Of a stretch of DNA of 64,000 bases, positions 33,582 through 42,039 are shown piece by piece; positions within the stretch are counted from its first letter, which is position 1; every line of letters begins with the position of its first letter. The notes beneath the pieces were generated by a model. That model was not told where the DNA came from and ran no database searches. It worked only from the letters and a program-made list of their open reading frames with translations. Source of the DNA: JAEUQQ01 sp963697285. GTDB lineage: Bacteria; Acidobacteriota; Vicinamibacteria; Vicinamibacterales; JAFNAJ01. The position numbers were made by a program, and so were the translations under genes. The DNA lies in NCBI GenBank assembly GCA_963697285.1, contig CAVONI010000012.1, positions 372,001-436,000 on the forward strand. Direction: 5' to 3'.

Positions 33582-34081
33582 ACCCGCACCGACGGCAGGG
33601 GCCGCGCGCCGATCGCGCGCAGGACGTGCACCATCTCGAGGGCCGCCAGCGCAGCCTCGCGGCCCTTGTTCTCCGGGCCGGCAACAGCACGTTCTGCTGC
33701 CTCGGCGTGCGTGTTCGTGGTCAGCACCCCGAACGCCACCGGAATGCCCAGGTCGGCGGAGGCCTGCATCAAGCCGTGCGACATCGCCGACGAGATGTAC
33801 TCGAAGTGCGGGGTCGCACCGCGAATCAGGCAACCAAGGCACACGATGGCGTCGAACCGGCCGGTCTGCCCCGCTGCCCGCGCGGCGAGGGGGATCTCGA
33901 ACGCCCCGGGCACCGCAAACTGCTCGATGTCGCCCTCGGCGGCCCCGGCGTCGCGCAGGCCCTCGACCGCCCCGTCGCGCAGGCGCTCGGTGATGTCGGC
34001 GTTGAAGCGCGCCACGATGACTGCCACCCGCACGCCGCGGGCGCTTGGCAACGTTGCGGCCGCGGCGGCTCCCCCTTGCAT
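33578..34081 (-). CDS. ribH: 6,7-dimethyl-8-ribityllumazine synthase
   Basis: This 167-residue enzyme makes the riboflavin precursor lumazine. Family motifs are VIVARFNADITERL, VPGAFEIPLAA, CLGCLIRGATPHFEYISSAM (with the catalytic His), PVAFGVLTTNTHAEA and NKGREAALAALEM. It lies 15 bases after the enoyl-CoA hydratase gene and couples to nusB. No other rib gene is nearby. The N-terminus is about ten residues longer than typical. Confidence 0.94.
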   Translation of the reverse strand: MQGGAAAAATLPSARGVRVAVIVARFNADITERLRDGAVEGLRDAGAAEGDIEQFAVPGAFEIPLAARAAGQTGRFDAIVCLGCLIRGATPHFEYISSAMSHGLMQASADLGIPVAFGVLTTNTHAEAAERAVAGPENKGREAALAALEMVHVLRAIGARPLPSVRV

Positions 34082-34096
34082 GCTCGTCGTCTCTCC

Positions 34097-34879
34097 CTAG
34101 CTGCCCGTGAAGGTCGGCTTGCGCTTCTCGACGAAGGCGCGCGTGCCCTCGCGCATGTCGTCGGTGGCCGAGACCAGCCCGAACAGCATGGCCTCGATCG
34201 CAGCCCCTTCGGCAAGCGAGACGTCGAGCCCGCGATTGACGGCGTCGAGCGCGTACCGCATCGCAACCGGCGCCTTGGCTGCCAGTGTCTGGGCGAACGC
34301 CGTGACCTCGGCCACGAGTTCAGCAGCGGGCACCACGCGCGTCACGAGACCGATCGCCAGCGCTTCGGAGGCCTGCACGTGACGCCCGGTGAGGATCAGG
34401 TCGAGCGCGCGGTCGCGGCCGACCAGTCGTGCCAGCCGCTGCGTGCCGCCGTAGCCCGGGATGATGCCGAGGTTGACCTCGGGCTGGCCCAGGCGTGCCG
34501 TATCGGCCGCGATGCGGAACGTGCACGCCATCGCCAGCTCGCACCCTCCGCCCAGCGCGAAGCCGTTGATGGCGGCAATGGTCGGCTTGCCCATCTCCTC
34601 GAACAGCGCGAACACGTGCTGGCCGCGCGCGGCGCGATCGCGTCCCTCGGCTGGCGACTGCCCGATGAACTCGTTGATGTCGGCCCCGGCGATGAACGAC
34701 TTCTCACCGGCGCCCGTCACGACGACCACGCGCACCGAGGCGTCGGCACGCAGTTCGAGGGCCACGCGTCGCAGTTCGTCGACGGTCTGGGCGTTGAGGG
34801 CGTTGAGGACGTTGGGGCGGTTCACCGTGACGGTCGCAACGGCGCCATCGCGTGCGACCAGCAGGTTCTCGTAGCTCAT
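34097..34879 (-). CDS. Enoyl-CoA hydratase/isomerase family protein
   Basis: This 260-residue crotonase-fold protein has RPNVLNALNAQTVDELRRVA, oxyanion loop AGADINEF, INGFALGGGCELAMACTFRI with one catalytic Glu, and GQPEVNLGIIPGYGGTQRLA with the second. Both glutamates expected of a hydratase are present, so a 2-enoyl-CoA hydratase acting in beta-oxidation is likely. Substrate length is unknown. The start is the ATG at 34879 (MSYENLLVARDGAVATVTVN). A TATAAT on the minus strand at 34975-34980, within the end of the upstream gene, might serve it. Confidence 0.88.
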   Translation of the reverse strand: MSYENLLVARDGAVATVTVNRPNVLNALNAQTVDELRRVALELRADASVRVVVVTGAGEKSFIAGADINEFIGQSPAEGRDRAARGQHVFALFEEMGKPTIAAINGFALGGGCELAMACTFRIAADTARLGQPEVNLGIIPGYGGTQRLARLVGRDRALDLILTGRHVQASEALAIGLVTRVVPAAELVAEVTAFAQTLAAKAPVAMRYALDAVNRGLDVSLAEGAAIEAMLFGLVSATDDMREGTRAFVEKRKPTFTGS

Positions 34880-34934
34880 GGGTGGCGACCGATAACGTGC
34901 GCGCATCCGCGCGAGAAGGGGTACAGAACCCGCG

Positions 34935-35339
34935 TCAACGGCCGCGCCGTGACCGGGCTCGCACTGAGCGCGCGATTATACCGCACGCCCACAGGGCCGA
35001 AACCGCCGCAAACGCGCCCGCCGCGTCGGCGGCCAGGTCGAGTCCGTCGGCCGAACGCCCGGGCACGAACGACTGATGGAACTCGTCGGTGGCCCCGTAG
35101 ACCGTGGCGATCGCCCACGCCACCGCGGCGTCGCGCACCGTGATGGCCGAGACATCGCCGCGCGTCCGTGCGCGTACGAGCAGGATCGCCAGCACGCCGT
35201 AGACGGCGCCGTGCACCTGCTTGTCGGTGTTCCCGGGAAGCGCAGGGAGTCTGGCCGTCGACGAGAAGGCGAAGATGGCGACCATCAGCGCGACCGCCGG
35301 GCCCCACCACCACCATCCGGGACGAGGCGCGGCGATCAC
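34935..35339 (-). CDS. VanZ-like family membrane protein
   Basis: This 134-residue protein has about four transmembrane helices. The VanZ family pattern is FAFSSTARLPALPG near the first helix, then GNTDKQVHGAVYGVLAILLV, AIATVYGATDEFHQSFVPGR and SADGLDLAADAAGAFAAVSA. The paired His/Tyr and Asp-Glu-Phe-His-Gln residues are conserved in the family, whose biochemical role is not established in most bacteria. It overlaps the small membrane protein upstream by 4 bases. Confidence 0.85.
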   Translation of the reverse strand: MIAAPRPGWWWWGPAVALMVAIFAFSSTARLPALPGNTDKQVHGAVYGVLAILLVRARTRGDVSAITVRDAAVAWAIATVYGATDEFHQSFVPGRSADGLDLAADAAGAFAAVSALWACGIIARSVRARSRRGR

Positions 35340-35515
35340 CCGCCGATGGGGAACAGCCGCAGCACCCAGCCCAGGGCCAGGGCGGCGCCGAGGAATCCGC
35401 CCGTCAACTGCGCCGTGAGCTTGACCTGCTCGTCAACCGCGTCGCGCTGCAGGACCGCGAACACGATCGACACGCAGAGGGAGAAGACCGCGAGCCAGAG
35501 CAGGTGGCTGTTCAT
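35336..35515 (-). CDS. Small membrane protein of unknown function
   Basis: This 59-residue protein has two hydrophobic segments (LLWLAVFSLCVSIVFAVL and LTGGFLGAALALGWVLRLF) joined by a charged loop (QRDAVDEQVK). The ATG at 35515 is preceded by AGGTGG at suitable spacing. A GTG at 35524 directly after the previous stop is a weaker alternative. It is coupled to the VanZ gene by a 4-base overlap and follows the DUF6677-like gene by 9 bases, so it is probably a real gene in a run of small membrane proteins. I do not recognise a family. Confidence 0.65.
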   Translation of the reverse strand: MNSHLLWLAVFSLCVSIVFAVLQRDAVDEQVKLTAQLTGGFLGAALALGWVLRLFPIGG

Positions 35516-35524
35516 CGCTGCCAC

Positions 35525-35926
35525 CTACTTCCGTCCCACGCTGATGTCGTAGGCGTCGAGCACGATCAGCATGTTGAGCAACCCGGCCACGATCAGGAAG
35601 GTGTTGCCGTACTCGTAGGTCGGCGCGACCACGGTGCCGGCGCCCGCCCCCATCATCCAGGCGACGAAATACAGCGCGCCGATGCCGACGTCCGCCCCGG
35701 CGGCCAGGGCCACCAGCGGCTGCGACCACTCGAACGGGAAGATGCGCCCCTGCAGGAGCAACCCGAGCCCGAACATCAGGGGCACGACCGCGAGGAACAC
35801 GAGCCCTTTCTGCGTCCGCTTGAGCAGGAGGTGCCCGAGCCCGGGCAGCAGCCACGCGGCGACGCACATGAACAGGGCCGACGAGCGGTCGAGGGCTGGG
35901 GAACGATCAACGGCAGTAGCGCGCAT
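35525..35926 (-). CDS. Small multi-pass membrane protein, DUF6677-like
   Basis: This 133-residue protein has about four hydrophobic segments, including LFMCVAAWLLPGLGHLLLKR, GLVFLAVVPLMFGLGLLLQG and NTFLIVAGLLNMLIVLDAYD. The pattern AAWLLPGLGHLLLKRTQKG near the N-terminus and a C-terminal LNMLIVLDAYDI resemble small DUF6677-type proteins of Acidobacteriota-like genomes. That name is from memory and unverified. The ATG at 35926 is preferred; longer readings have a basic leader without family similarity. Confidence 0.6.
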   Translation of the reverse strand: MRATAVDRSPALDRSSALFMCVAAWLLPGLGHLLLKRTQKGLVFLAVVPLMFGLGLLLQGRIFPFEWSQPLVALAAGADVGIGALYFVAWMMGAGAGTVVAPTYEYGNTFLIVAGLLNMLIVLDAYDISVGRK

Positions 35927-36029
35927 GAGACTCCATCGAGACCGCACCGGGCGGAGCGATCGTGTCCAGTGACACGAACGACTAGTGTAACGCACGCCGG
36001 GCCGACGGGGCGGAGGCGCGGGCGAGGGC

Positions 36030-36518
36030 TCAGCGCAGCCATCCCGTCGCGGCGCGGGTGACCACCCAGCCGGTCACGGCGCCGAGGGGCAGCGCGCTGA
36101 ACGCACGTCCCCCCATGGACGGCACGAACAGCCCGCTCACCTCGAGGCCCCAGGCCAGGGCCGTGGGGAGCGCGCTCCACACCAGCACCATCCGCATGCG
36201 CGGCACGCTGTCGTGCGATCGCCCGCGGGCCGACGCCGTCCACAGGAGTGCCAGGGCCGCCCCGGCCGCTCCCGACGCGTAGAGCCCGGTGCAGCGTGCG
36301 CAGACGGGCATCGGCGTGCCGACAAGGGCAAACGACCGCTCGGGCCGTTGGTGACATACTCGGCTGGCCAGGCTGTACACCGCGCCCGCCGCCGCTGCGC
36401 GCGGAGAGGTCACCGACGCCCGCCACGACGGCGTCACGACCAGCAGCGCCACCCACGCCAGCGCGGCGGCCGCGATGACGGCCGCCAGCAGCAGGCGCAG
36501 GCGCGGTCGCGTCGGCAC
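36030..36518 (-). CDS. DUF2085 family membrane protein
   Basis: This 162-residue membrane protein carries the DUF2085 signature: SRVCHQRPERSFALVGTPMP followed by VCARCTGLYASGAAGAA, with three conserved cysteines and a histidine between helices 1 and 2. The function of the family is unknown; the Cys/His set suggests metal or heme binding. A GTG at 36518, two bases beyond the adoK stop, is the only start that begins just before the first helix. The 103-base gap to the next gene shows nothing. Confidence 0.78.
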   Translation of the reverse strand: MPTRPRLRLLLAAVIAAAALAWVALLVVTPSWRASVTSPRAAAAGAVYSLASRVCHQRPERSFALVGTPMPVCARCTGLYASGAAGAALALLWTASARGRSHDSVPRMRMVLVWSALPTALAWGLEVSGLFVPSMGGRAFSALPLGAVTGWVVTRAATGWLR

Positions 36519-36519
36519 G

Positions 36520-37461
36520 CTACACCGGCAGGACGATGGGCCCGAAGTGACGCTCGTATCGACTTGAGAACTCGTCCCACGAGAAGTTGTGGCTCTGCGC
36601 GCCCATCTGCTCGAGCACGAAGGCGGCGGCCACGCTGCCGATCTGCGCGCTGACCTGGTAGCCCACGCCGAGCGCGAGCCCCCGCAGCAACCCCGCACGG
36701 AACGCGTCGCCGACACCTGTCGGATCGGCCTCCTGCTGGGGCGGCACGGCCGCGATCGTGTATTCGGCGTCGGACGTCCAGATCGTCGAGCCCTTCTCAC
36801 CGCGCGTCACGATGACCGCGTCGGACTGCTGGAGGATGCTGGCCGCCTCGAGTCCCGTCTTCTGCCGGATCAGTTCGTACTCGTAGTCATTGCAGATCAG
36901 CATGTGCGCGCCCACGATGCCGGCCCGCAACTCCTCGGCCGTCGACCGGGCGCACTGCTGGCCGGGATCGTAGATGTACTTGATCCCCAGGTCGCGGCAT
37001 TCCTGCGCGTACTTGACCATGGCCGCCGGGTCGTTGGGCGAGATGATCGCGAGGTCACAGGGGCCGGCGTCGGTGAACGAGAGTTCAGCGGCGTGCGCCA
37101 TGGCGCCGGTGTAGAACGAGGCGATCTGGTTGTTGTCGCGGTCGCTGCTGCAGAAGAACGACGCGCTGAACTTGCCGGGAATCTCGCGGACCAGCGAGGT
37201 GTCGACGCCGTGCCGCTCGAGCCACTGGCGGTACTCCGGGAAGTCCTGGCCGGCCGTCGCCATCAGGACCGGGCGCTCGCCCAGCAGCGCCAGCGTGTAG
37301 GCGATGTTCGGGGCGCAGCCGCCCCGCCGCTTGTCCATGGTGTCGACCAGGAAGCTGAGGCTGATCCGCGACAGGTGGTCGGGCAGGATGTGTTCGCTGA
37401 AGGAGCCCGGGAACGACATCAGGTAGTCGTAGGCAATCGAACCGGTGACGATGATGCGCAT
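36520..37461 (-). CDS. adoK: Adenosine kinase, PfkB/ribokinase family
   Basis: This 313-residue PfkB kinase resembles the mycobacterial adenosine kinase. It has MRIIVTGSIAYDYLMSFPGS, LSRISLSFLVDTMDKRRGGC, DNNQIASFYTGAMAHAAEL and the catalytic/ATP site EADPTGVGDAFRAGLLRGLA. It would convert adenosine to AMP. Directly upstream is MTA phosphorylase, whose product adenine also enters purine salvage, so the pair fits methylthioadenosine and adenosine recycling. The start is the ATG at 37461; substrate is inferred from similarity and context. Confidence 0.85.
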   Translation of the reverse strand: MRIIVTGSIAYDYLMSFPGSFSEHILPDHLSRISLSFLVDTMDKRRGGCAPNIAYTLALLGERPVLMATAGQDFPEYRQWLERHGVDTSLVREIPGKFSASFFCSSDRDNNQIASFYTGAMAHAAELSFTDAGPCDLAIISPNDPAAMVKYAQECRDLGIKYIYDPGQQCARSTAEELRAGIVGAHMLICNDYEYELIRQKTGLEAASILQQSDAVIVTRGEKGSTIWTSDAEYTIAAVPPQQEADPTGVGDAFRAGLLRGLALGVGYQVSAQIGSVAAAFVLEQMGAQSHNFSWDEFSSRYERHFGPIVLPV

Positions 37462-37519
37462 GGCAGGTGGGGTCGGACGTGTCGTCGATGACGTGCAGTG
37501 AATGGGCGGCAGGCGCGGC

Positions 37520-38383
37520 TCAGCGCACGTACTTGCCGATGATGGGTGCGAGGTCGCGCTTGACCTGTTCGGGAATCGCGTCGGCGTGCGTGATGATCGC
37601 CGCCGAGAGCGCCGACGCGCAGTCGTTCGGATAGCGCCCCGTGCCGAGCGCCTCGACGGCATGCGCGATGACCTGCTGGGCCGTGCGGGCGTTCTGCTGC
37701 AGGTGGTGGATGACCATGTCGACGGTCACCGAGTCGTGGTCGGGGTGCCAGCAGTCGTAGTCGGTCACCAGCGCCAGCGTCGCGTACGCGATCTCGGCCT
37801 CACGCGCCAGCTTCGCCTCCTGCAGGTTCGTCATCCCGATGATGTCGAAGCCCGATTGGCGATAGAACTCCGATTCCGCCTTCGTCGAGAAAGCCGGCCC
37901 TTCCATGCACACGTAGGTGCCGCCCTTGTGGACCGTGGCGCCGGCGGCCACGGCTGCCGCGTGCAGCAGGTCGGCGACCACCGTCGAGACCGGATGGCCG
38001 AAGGCCACGTGGGCGGCCAGGCCGTTGCCGAAGAACGTGCTCGCGCGCCCGTACGTGCGGTCGAAGAACTGGTCGGGCACCACGAGGTCGAGCGGCGCGA
38101 TGTCAGCGCGAAGCGATCCGACGGCGCTCGCCGACAGGATCCACTCGACGCCCAGCGTCTTGAACCCGAAGATGTTCGCGCGGTAGTTGAGTTCCGAGGG
38201 CAGGAGGCGATGCCCCGCACCGTGCCTGGCGAGGAACGCCACCCGCTGGCCGCGCAGCACGCCTGTCACATAGGGGCCGGACGGATCCCCGAACGGGGTC
38301 GACACCGGCACCTCGTGCCGGTCCGTGAGTTCCGCCATGTCGTAGAGGCCGCTGCCGCCGATGATGCCGATCGTCATGCTCAT
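37520..38383 (-). CDS. mtnP: S-methyl-5'-thioadenosine phosphorylase
   Basis: This 287-residue family 2 nucleoside phosphorylase has TIGIIGGSGLYDMAELTDRH, phosphate-binding VAFLARHGAGHRLLPSELNY, ILSASAVGSLRADIAPLDLV, VCMEGPAFSTKAESEFYRQ and GMTNLQEAKLAREAEIAYAT. The last two distinguish MTA phosphorylases. It splits MTA into adenine and methylthioribose 1-phosphate. The start is taken at 38383 (MSMTIGIIGGSG); the ATG at 38377 is equally possible. It is followed by adoK. Confidence 0.92.
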   Translation of the reverse strand: MSMTIGIIGGSGLYDMAELTDRHEVPVSTPFGDPSGPYVTGVLRGQRVAFLARHGAGHRLLPSELNYRANIFGFKTLGVEWILSASAVGSLRADIAPLDLVVPDQFFDRTYGRASTFFGNGLAAHVAFGHPVSTVVADLLHAAAVAAGATVHKGGTYVCMEGPAFSTKAESEFYRQSGFDIIGMTNLQEAKLAREAEIAYATLALVTDYDCWHPDHDSVTVDMVIHHLQQNARTAQQVIAHAVEALGTGRYPNDCASALSAAIITHADAIPEQVKRDLAPIIGKYVR

Positions 38384-38491
38384 GCGCTCGTGCACCGCAG
38401 CGGCGCCTGCCGCTGCAGAAAGAGTGTTGGAAATCGGGTCACACAACTCCCGGCGTGAGGGTGCTCGGCACGAACACTCCGGGAACGATTC

Positions 38492-38902
38492 TCAGTGCGC
38501 CTGTTGCTTCAATTCGACGAGGACGCCGCCCGTCGCCGATGGGTGCACGAACGCCACCAGGGCACCTTCGGCCCCCGGGCGCGGCACTTCGTCGATCAGC
38601 CGGATCCCTTGCTGCTTCAGCCGTCGCAGGGCCGCCGCGACGTCGTCGACCCTGAAGGCGAGGTGGTGCAGACCCGGGCCACGCTTGGCGACGTACCGGG
38701 CCACCACCGACTCCGGCGTGGTCGCCTCCAGCAATTCCAGCGTCACCTTGCCCTGTCCGGCGGGCACGAAGTGGGCGCGCACACGTTGCGACGCGACCTC
38801 GTCGACGGCTTCGACCTCGAAGCCGAGCACCGTGTGCAACCACGCGATGGTCTCGTCGAGCTGCGCCACCGCGATGCCGATGTGATCGAGTTCGAACTTC
38901 AT
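38492..38902 (-). CDS. mce: Methylmalonyl-CoA epimerase
   Basis: This 136-residue VOC-fold protein has metal ligands in MKFELDHIGIAVAQLDETIA, GLHHLAFRVDDVAAALRRL and a C-terminal GGVLVELKQQ (His, His, Glu). GKVTLELLEATTPES is typical of the family. It interconverts (R)- and (S)-methylmalonyl-CoA. It overlaps meaB by one base; meaB protects methylmalonyl-CoA mutase, so the two mark a propionyl-CoA/methylmalonyl-CoA pathway. No mutase gene is in the window. The 108 bases after it show nothing. Confidence 0.92.
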   Translation of the reverse strand: MKFELDHIGIAVAQLDETIAWLHTVLGFEVEAVDEVASQRVRAHFVPAGQGKVTLELLEATTPESVVARYVAKRGPGLHHLAFRVDDVAAALRRLKQQGIRLIDEVPRPGAEGALVAFVHPSATGGVLVELKQQAH

Positions 38903-39864
38903 CAGTGCTCCTGCCTTTCCGCATCCCCCAGCGCGCGGCGCATGATCGCATCGACCACGGAGTAGTGATCGATCTGGCGGGCCGCGACGCTGTCGAGCAT
39001 TCCTGCCATCTCGCCGGCGCCGAGCACGTGGCGCTCGACGTGCTGCAGGAAGCGATGGCCCAGCAGCTCGCGCAGCCGGAACTCCGCGCGGGCGCGCCGC
39101 CGCGGGCCGTGCACGGGGCCCGTATGTGCGCGGAACGCCTCGATGGCCGCCCACAGGTCGGTGACGCCCTGGCCCGACGTCGCCACCGTGCGCACGATCG
39201 GGGGCCGCCACGCGCCCGCCGGCGACTGCTGGAGTGACTGCATCGCCTCGATCGACGCCACCGCCCGATCGGCACCCTCCCGATCGGCCTTGTTCACCAC
39301 GAAGACATCGGCGATCTCCATGATCCCCGCCTTGATCGCCTGGACCTCGTCGCCGGATCCCGGGACGACCGTCACCACCGACGCATCGGCTGTGCGCACG
39401 ATCTCGATCTCGTCCTGCCCCACCCCCACCGTCTCGATGATGATGACGTCGACGCCGGCCGCGTCGAGCACGAGGGCCGCGTCGCCGGTCGTCCGCGCCA
39501 GCCCGCCGAGGTGCCCGCGCGTCGCCATGCTGCGGATGAACACCCCGGGATCGGCGGCGTGCGCCTGCATCCTGACACGATCACCGAGGATGGCGCCCCC
39601 CGTGAACGGACTCGTGGGATCCACGGCGATGACACCGACCGCCAGACCCCGTCCGCGCAGATCGCCGACCATCCGGTCGACGAGCGTGCTCTTGCCCGCC
39701 CCGGGCGGTCCGGTCACCCCCACCAGGTACGCACGGCCCGTCGCCGGAAAGATGCGCTGGATGATGGCCGTCGCCGCGGGCGCTTCGTCCTCGATCAGCG
39801 AGATGGCGCGCGCCATGGCGCGCGGGTCGCCCTCGATGACCCGGTCTGCAAGCGACACGGTCAC
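38902..39864 (-). CDS. meaB: MeaB/ArgK-type GTPase, methylmalonyl-CoA mutase chaperone
   Basis: This 320-residue G3E GTPase has P-loop LVGVTGPPGAGKSTLVDRMV, then GVIAVDPTSPFTGGAILGDR, RMQAHAADPGVFIRSMATRG, Walker B-like IIIETVGVGQDEIEI and the NKAD guanine motif. It loads and guards the adenosylcobalamin of methylmalonyl-CoA mutase. The start is a GTG at 39864 that overlaps the stop of the acyl-CoA dehydrogenase (GTGA); no ATG fits. Upstream codons in frame lie inside the neighbouring gene. Confidence 0.92.
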   Translation of the reverse strand: MTVSLADRVIEGDPRAMARAISLIEDEAPAATAIIQRIFPATGRAYLVGVTGPPGAGKSTLVDRMVGDLRGRGLAVGVIAVDPTSPFTGGAILGDRVRMQAHAADPGVFIRSMATRGHLGGLARTTGDAALVLDAAGVDVIIIETVGVGQDEIEIVRTADASVVTVVPGSGDEVQAIKAGIMEIADVFVVNKADREGADRAVASIEAMQSLQQSPAGAWRPPIVRTVATSGQGVTDLWAAIEAFRAHTGPVHGPRRRARAEFRLRELLGHRFLQHVERHVLGAGEMAGMLDSVAARQIDHYSVVDAIMRRALGDAERQEH

Positions 39865-41003
39865 GCGAACAGGTGTCGGGCGATGACGAGGCGCTGGATC
39901 TCGCTCGTCCCTTCGCCGATGGTCATGAGCTTGACGTCCCGGTAGAACTTCTCGGCGGGATAGTCCTTCGTGAAGCCGTAGCCCCCATGGATCTGCACGC
40001 ACTCCTCCGAGGCGCGCACCGCCATCTCGCTCGAGAAGAGCTTCGCCATCGACGACTCGCGCGTGGTCCGCACCACGCCCTGGTCCTTGAGATAGGCCGC
40101 ACGGTACGTCAGCAGGCGGCCGGCCTCGATGCGCGTCGCCATGTCGGCAAGCTTCCACTGGATGGCCTGGAACGAGGCGATCGGCTGGCCGAACTGGCGG
40201 CGCTGGGTCGCGTACCGCTTCGCGGCCTCGTAGGCGCCTTGCGCGAGCCCCACCGAGAGGGCAGCGATGCCGGTCCGCCCGGCGTCGAGCACCTGCATGG
40301 CATTGATGAAACCCTGGCCGGGTTCGCCGAGCAGGGCGTCGGCAGGCAGGCGGCAGTCCTGGAACACGACTTCCGAGGTGTCGCTCGCGCGCAAGCCGAG
40401 CTTGTTCTCCTTCTTGCCGGGAGACATGCCGGGTGTGCCGCGCGGAATCACGAACGCCGAGATGCCCCGGTTGCCCTTGCCCCGGTCGGTGACCGCCATG
40501 GCCACCATCACGCCGCCGACGCTGCCGTGCGTCGTGAACGTCTTGGCACCGTTGAGCACCCAGTCGTCGCCGTCGCGCACGGCCCTCGTCTGGGTCCCTG
40601 CGGCATCGCTGCCCGCGGTCGGTTCAGTCAGCCCCCAGGCCCCGAGGTACTCGCCCCTGGCCAGTGGGACCAGGAAGCGCTGCCGCTGGGCCTCGGTCCC
40701 GAACATGTAGATGTGCGCCGCGCCGAGGCCGTTGTGGGCGGCCACCAGGAGGGCGATCGACGGATCGACGCGGGCGATTTCCTCGATGCAGATGCAGTAG
40801 TCGACGGCCGACATCGCCGCGCCGCCGTATGCCTCGGGAAACTGGATCCCCAGCAGGCCCAGTGCGGCCAGCTTGGGAATCAGCACGTGCGGGAAGACCT
40901 GGGCCTCGTCCCACTCCATGACGTGGGGACCGATTTCAGCCTCCGCGAACGCGCGGACGGTCTGCCTGAGCACCTGCTGTTCGTCAGTGGGTCGGAAGTC
41001 CAT
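39861..41003 (-). CDS. Acyl-CoA dehydrogenase
   Basis: This 380-residue flavoprotein of the short-chain (butyryl-CoA) type has AWGLTEPTAGSDAAGTQTRA, LNGAKTFTTHGSVGGVMVAM, FGQPIASFQAIQWKLADMAT, VQIHGGYGFTKDYPAEKFYR and the catalytic Glu in TIGEGTSEIQRLVIARHL. It oxidises acyl-CoA and passes electrons to ETF, encoded about 36 kb away in this window. The start is the ATG at 41003 (MDFRPTDEQQVLRQTVRAFA). It is the first gene of the meaB-mce run and is divergent from the TetR gene. Confidence 0.92.
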   Translation of the reverse strand: MDFRPTDEQQVLRQTVRAFAEAEIGPHVMEWDEAQVFPHVLIPKLAALGLLGIQFPEAYGGAAMSAVDYCICIEEIARVDPSIALLVAAHNGLGAAHIYMFGTEAQRQRFLVPLARGEYLGAWGLTEPTAGSDAAGTQTRAVRDGDDWVLNGAKTFTTHGSVGGVMVAMAVTDRGKGNRGISAFVIPRGTPGMSPGKKENKLGLRASDTSEVVFQDCRLPADALLGEPGQGFINAMQVLDAGRTGIAALSVGLAQGAYEAAKRYATQRRQFGQPIASFQAIQWKLADMATRIEAGRLLTYRAAYLKDQGVVRTTRESSMAKLFSSEMAVRASEECVQIHGGYGFTKDYPAEKFYRDVKLMTIGEGTSEIQRLVIARHLFA

Positions 41004-41153
41004 GGCCGCAGCCGCCAACTGTAGCACGGGTGTCCGAGGGCGGCGCCCCCTGCCTCCCGCGTCCTCGCGACGCTCGCGGCGGGCCCCGGGGGGCCGCAAA
41101 CAGAGCGTGTCGAACCGCCGGGTAGCCGCCAGGCGTCTTACGGTGTTAGACTG

Positions 41154-41179
41154 GTGAACACTGTTCGACTTGTGAACAC
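41154..41179. promoter_or_regulatory. Candidate TetR operator between the acyl-CoA dehydrogenase and tetR
   Basis: The 227-base divergent gap carries GTGAACAC twice (41154-41161 and 41172-41179). The first copy is embedded in the near-palindrome GAACACTGTTC (41156-41166). It lies 52 bases before the tetR ATG. Such repeats are typical of TetR-family autoregulatory sites; binding is inferred. The rest of the gap is GC-rich with a strong GGCCCC/GGGGCC inverted repeat near 41.08 kb. Confidence 0.45.
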
Positions 41180-41230
41180 ACCATCGACCCCAGCCTCGGG
41201 GTTCAGCCCACACCGACGACCGGAAGACAC

Positions 41231-41947
41231 ATGGGAATCAAGGAACGTCACGAGCGGGAGCGCGAAACCGTCAGGCAGGCCATCCTCGACGCGGCCCGCG
41301 ACCTGTTCGTCACCGAGGGGTACCAGCACGTCTCGATCCGCAAGATTGCCGAGCGCATCGAATACAGCCCCGCCGCCATCTACAGTTATTTCGAAGGCAA
41401 GGACGACATCTTCTTCGCGCTGGCCGAAGACGGATTCCGCCTGATGCACGGCATGGCCGTCGGAGCCGCCCCACCGGGGGCGCCGGCGATTGACACCCTG
41501 CGCAGCATCCTGCTCTCGCTGTTCCACTTCAGCCAGCAGCACCCCGAGCACTACAACCTCATGTTCATCGACCGCTCGGTGCCCCGCATTCGTGCGCATT
41601 ACGAGCGCTTCCGGTTCCTCGTCGAGATGAAACAAACCGCCGCCCTCGTCGTCGATCGGTGTATCGCCGAAGGTGCCCTGCCCGCGGGACTCGACGGCAT
41701 GTCGGTGTTCCGCGTGCTCGTCGCCGCCGTGCATGGAGCGTCAGCCGTCTCGGTGTGCGACCGCCTCGGACCCGGCGAATCGGCCGAGGCCCTGGCGCGG
41801 GATGCCGTCTCACTTGCCCTCCGTGGGTTGGCCGCCGGAGAACCCCTGACGTTCCAGGCGTGTTCTCCGCCGCAGTGTCTGTCCAGCGACGACCTGCCAG
41901 CCGTTGCGTCGTCTGTCACGACGTCACCTTCGGAGGTGACCACATGA
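41231..41947 (+). CDS. TetR/AcrR family transcriptional regulator
   Basis: This 238-residue regulator has an N-terminal HTH: RQAILDAARDLFVTEGYQHV, SIRKIAERIEYSPAAIYSYF and EGKDDIFFALAEDGF. The C-terminal ligand domain includes HPEHYNLMFIDRSVPRIRAH, as in TetR_C_13/33-like regulators. It heads the efflux operon, its stop overlapping an ATG of the next frame, so it probably represses the membrane-fusion protein and RND-TolC genes. A divergent effect on the acyl-CoA dehydrogenase operon is possible. Confidence 0.9.
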   Translation: MGIKERHERERETVRQAILDAARDLFVTEGYQHVSIRKIAERIEYSPAAIYSYFEGKDDIFFALAEDGFRLMHGMAVGAAPPGAPAIDTLRSILLSLFHFSQQHPEHYNLMFIDRSVPRIRAHYERFRFLVEMKQTAALVVDRCIAEGALPAGLDGMSVFRVLVAAVHGASAVSVCDRLGPGESAEALARDAVSLALRGLAAGEPLTFQACSPPQCLSSDDLPAVASSVTTSPSEVTT

Positions 41948-41962
41948 ATCCCGTAACCCTCA

Positions 41963-42007
41963 CCTCTTTCATCTTCTTCATCTCTTTCGTCTCTTTCATC
42001 TCGTCCG
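41963..42007 (+). repeat. Pyrimidine tract of degenerate CTCTTTCATCT repeats
   Basis: Between tetR and the membrane-fusion gene lies an almost pure C/T stretch made of variants of TCTCTTTC(A/G)TCT. It can be read in the frame of the downstream gene as a Phe/Ser/Ile-rich segment (FIFFISFVSFIS). The composition differs sharply from the GC-rich surroundings, suggesting replication slippage or a leader function. Confidence 0.6.
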
Positions 42008-42039
42008 CGTTCGCCCGGCGCCATCGCCAGGAGCCTCAC

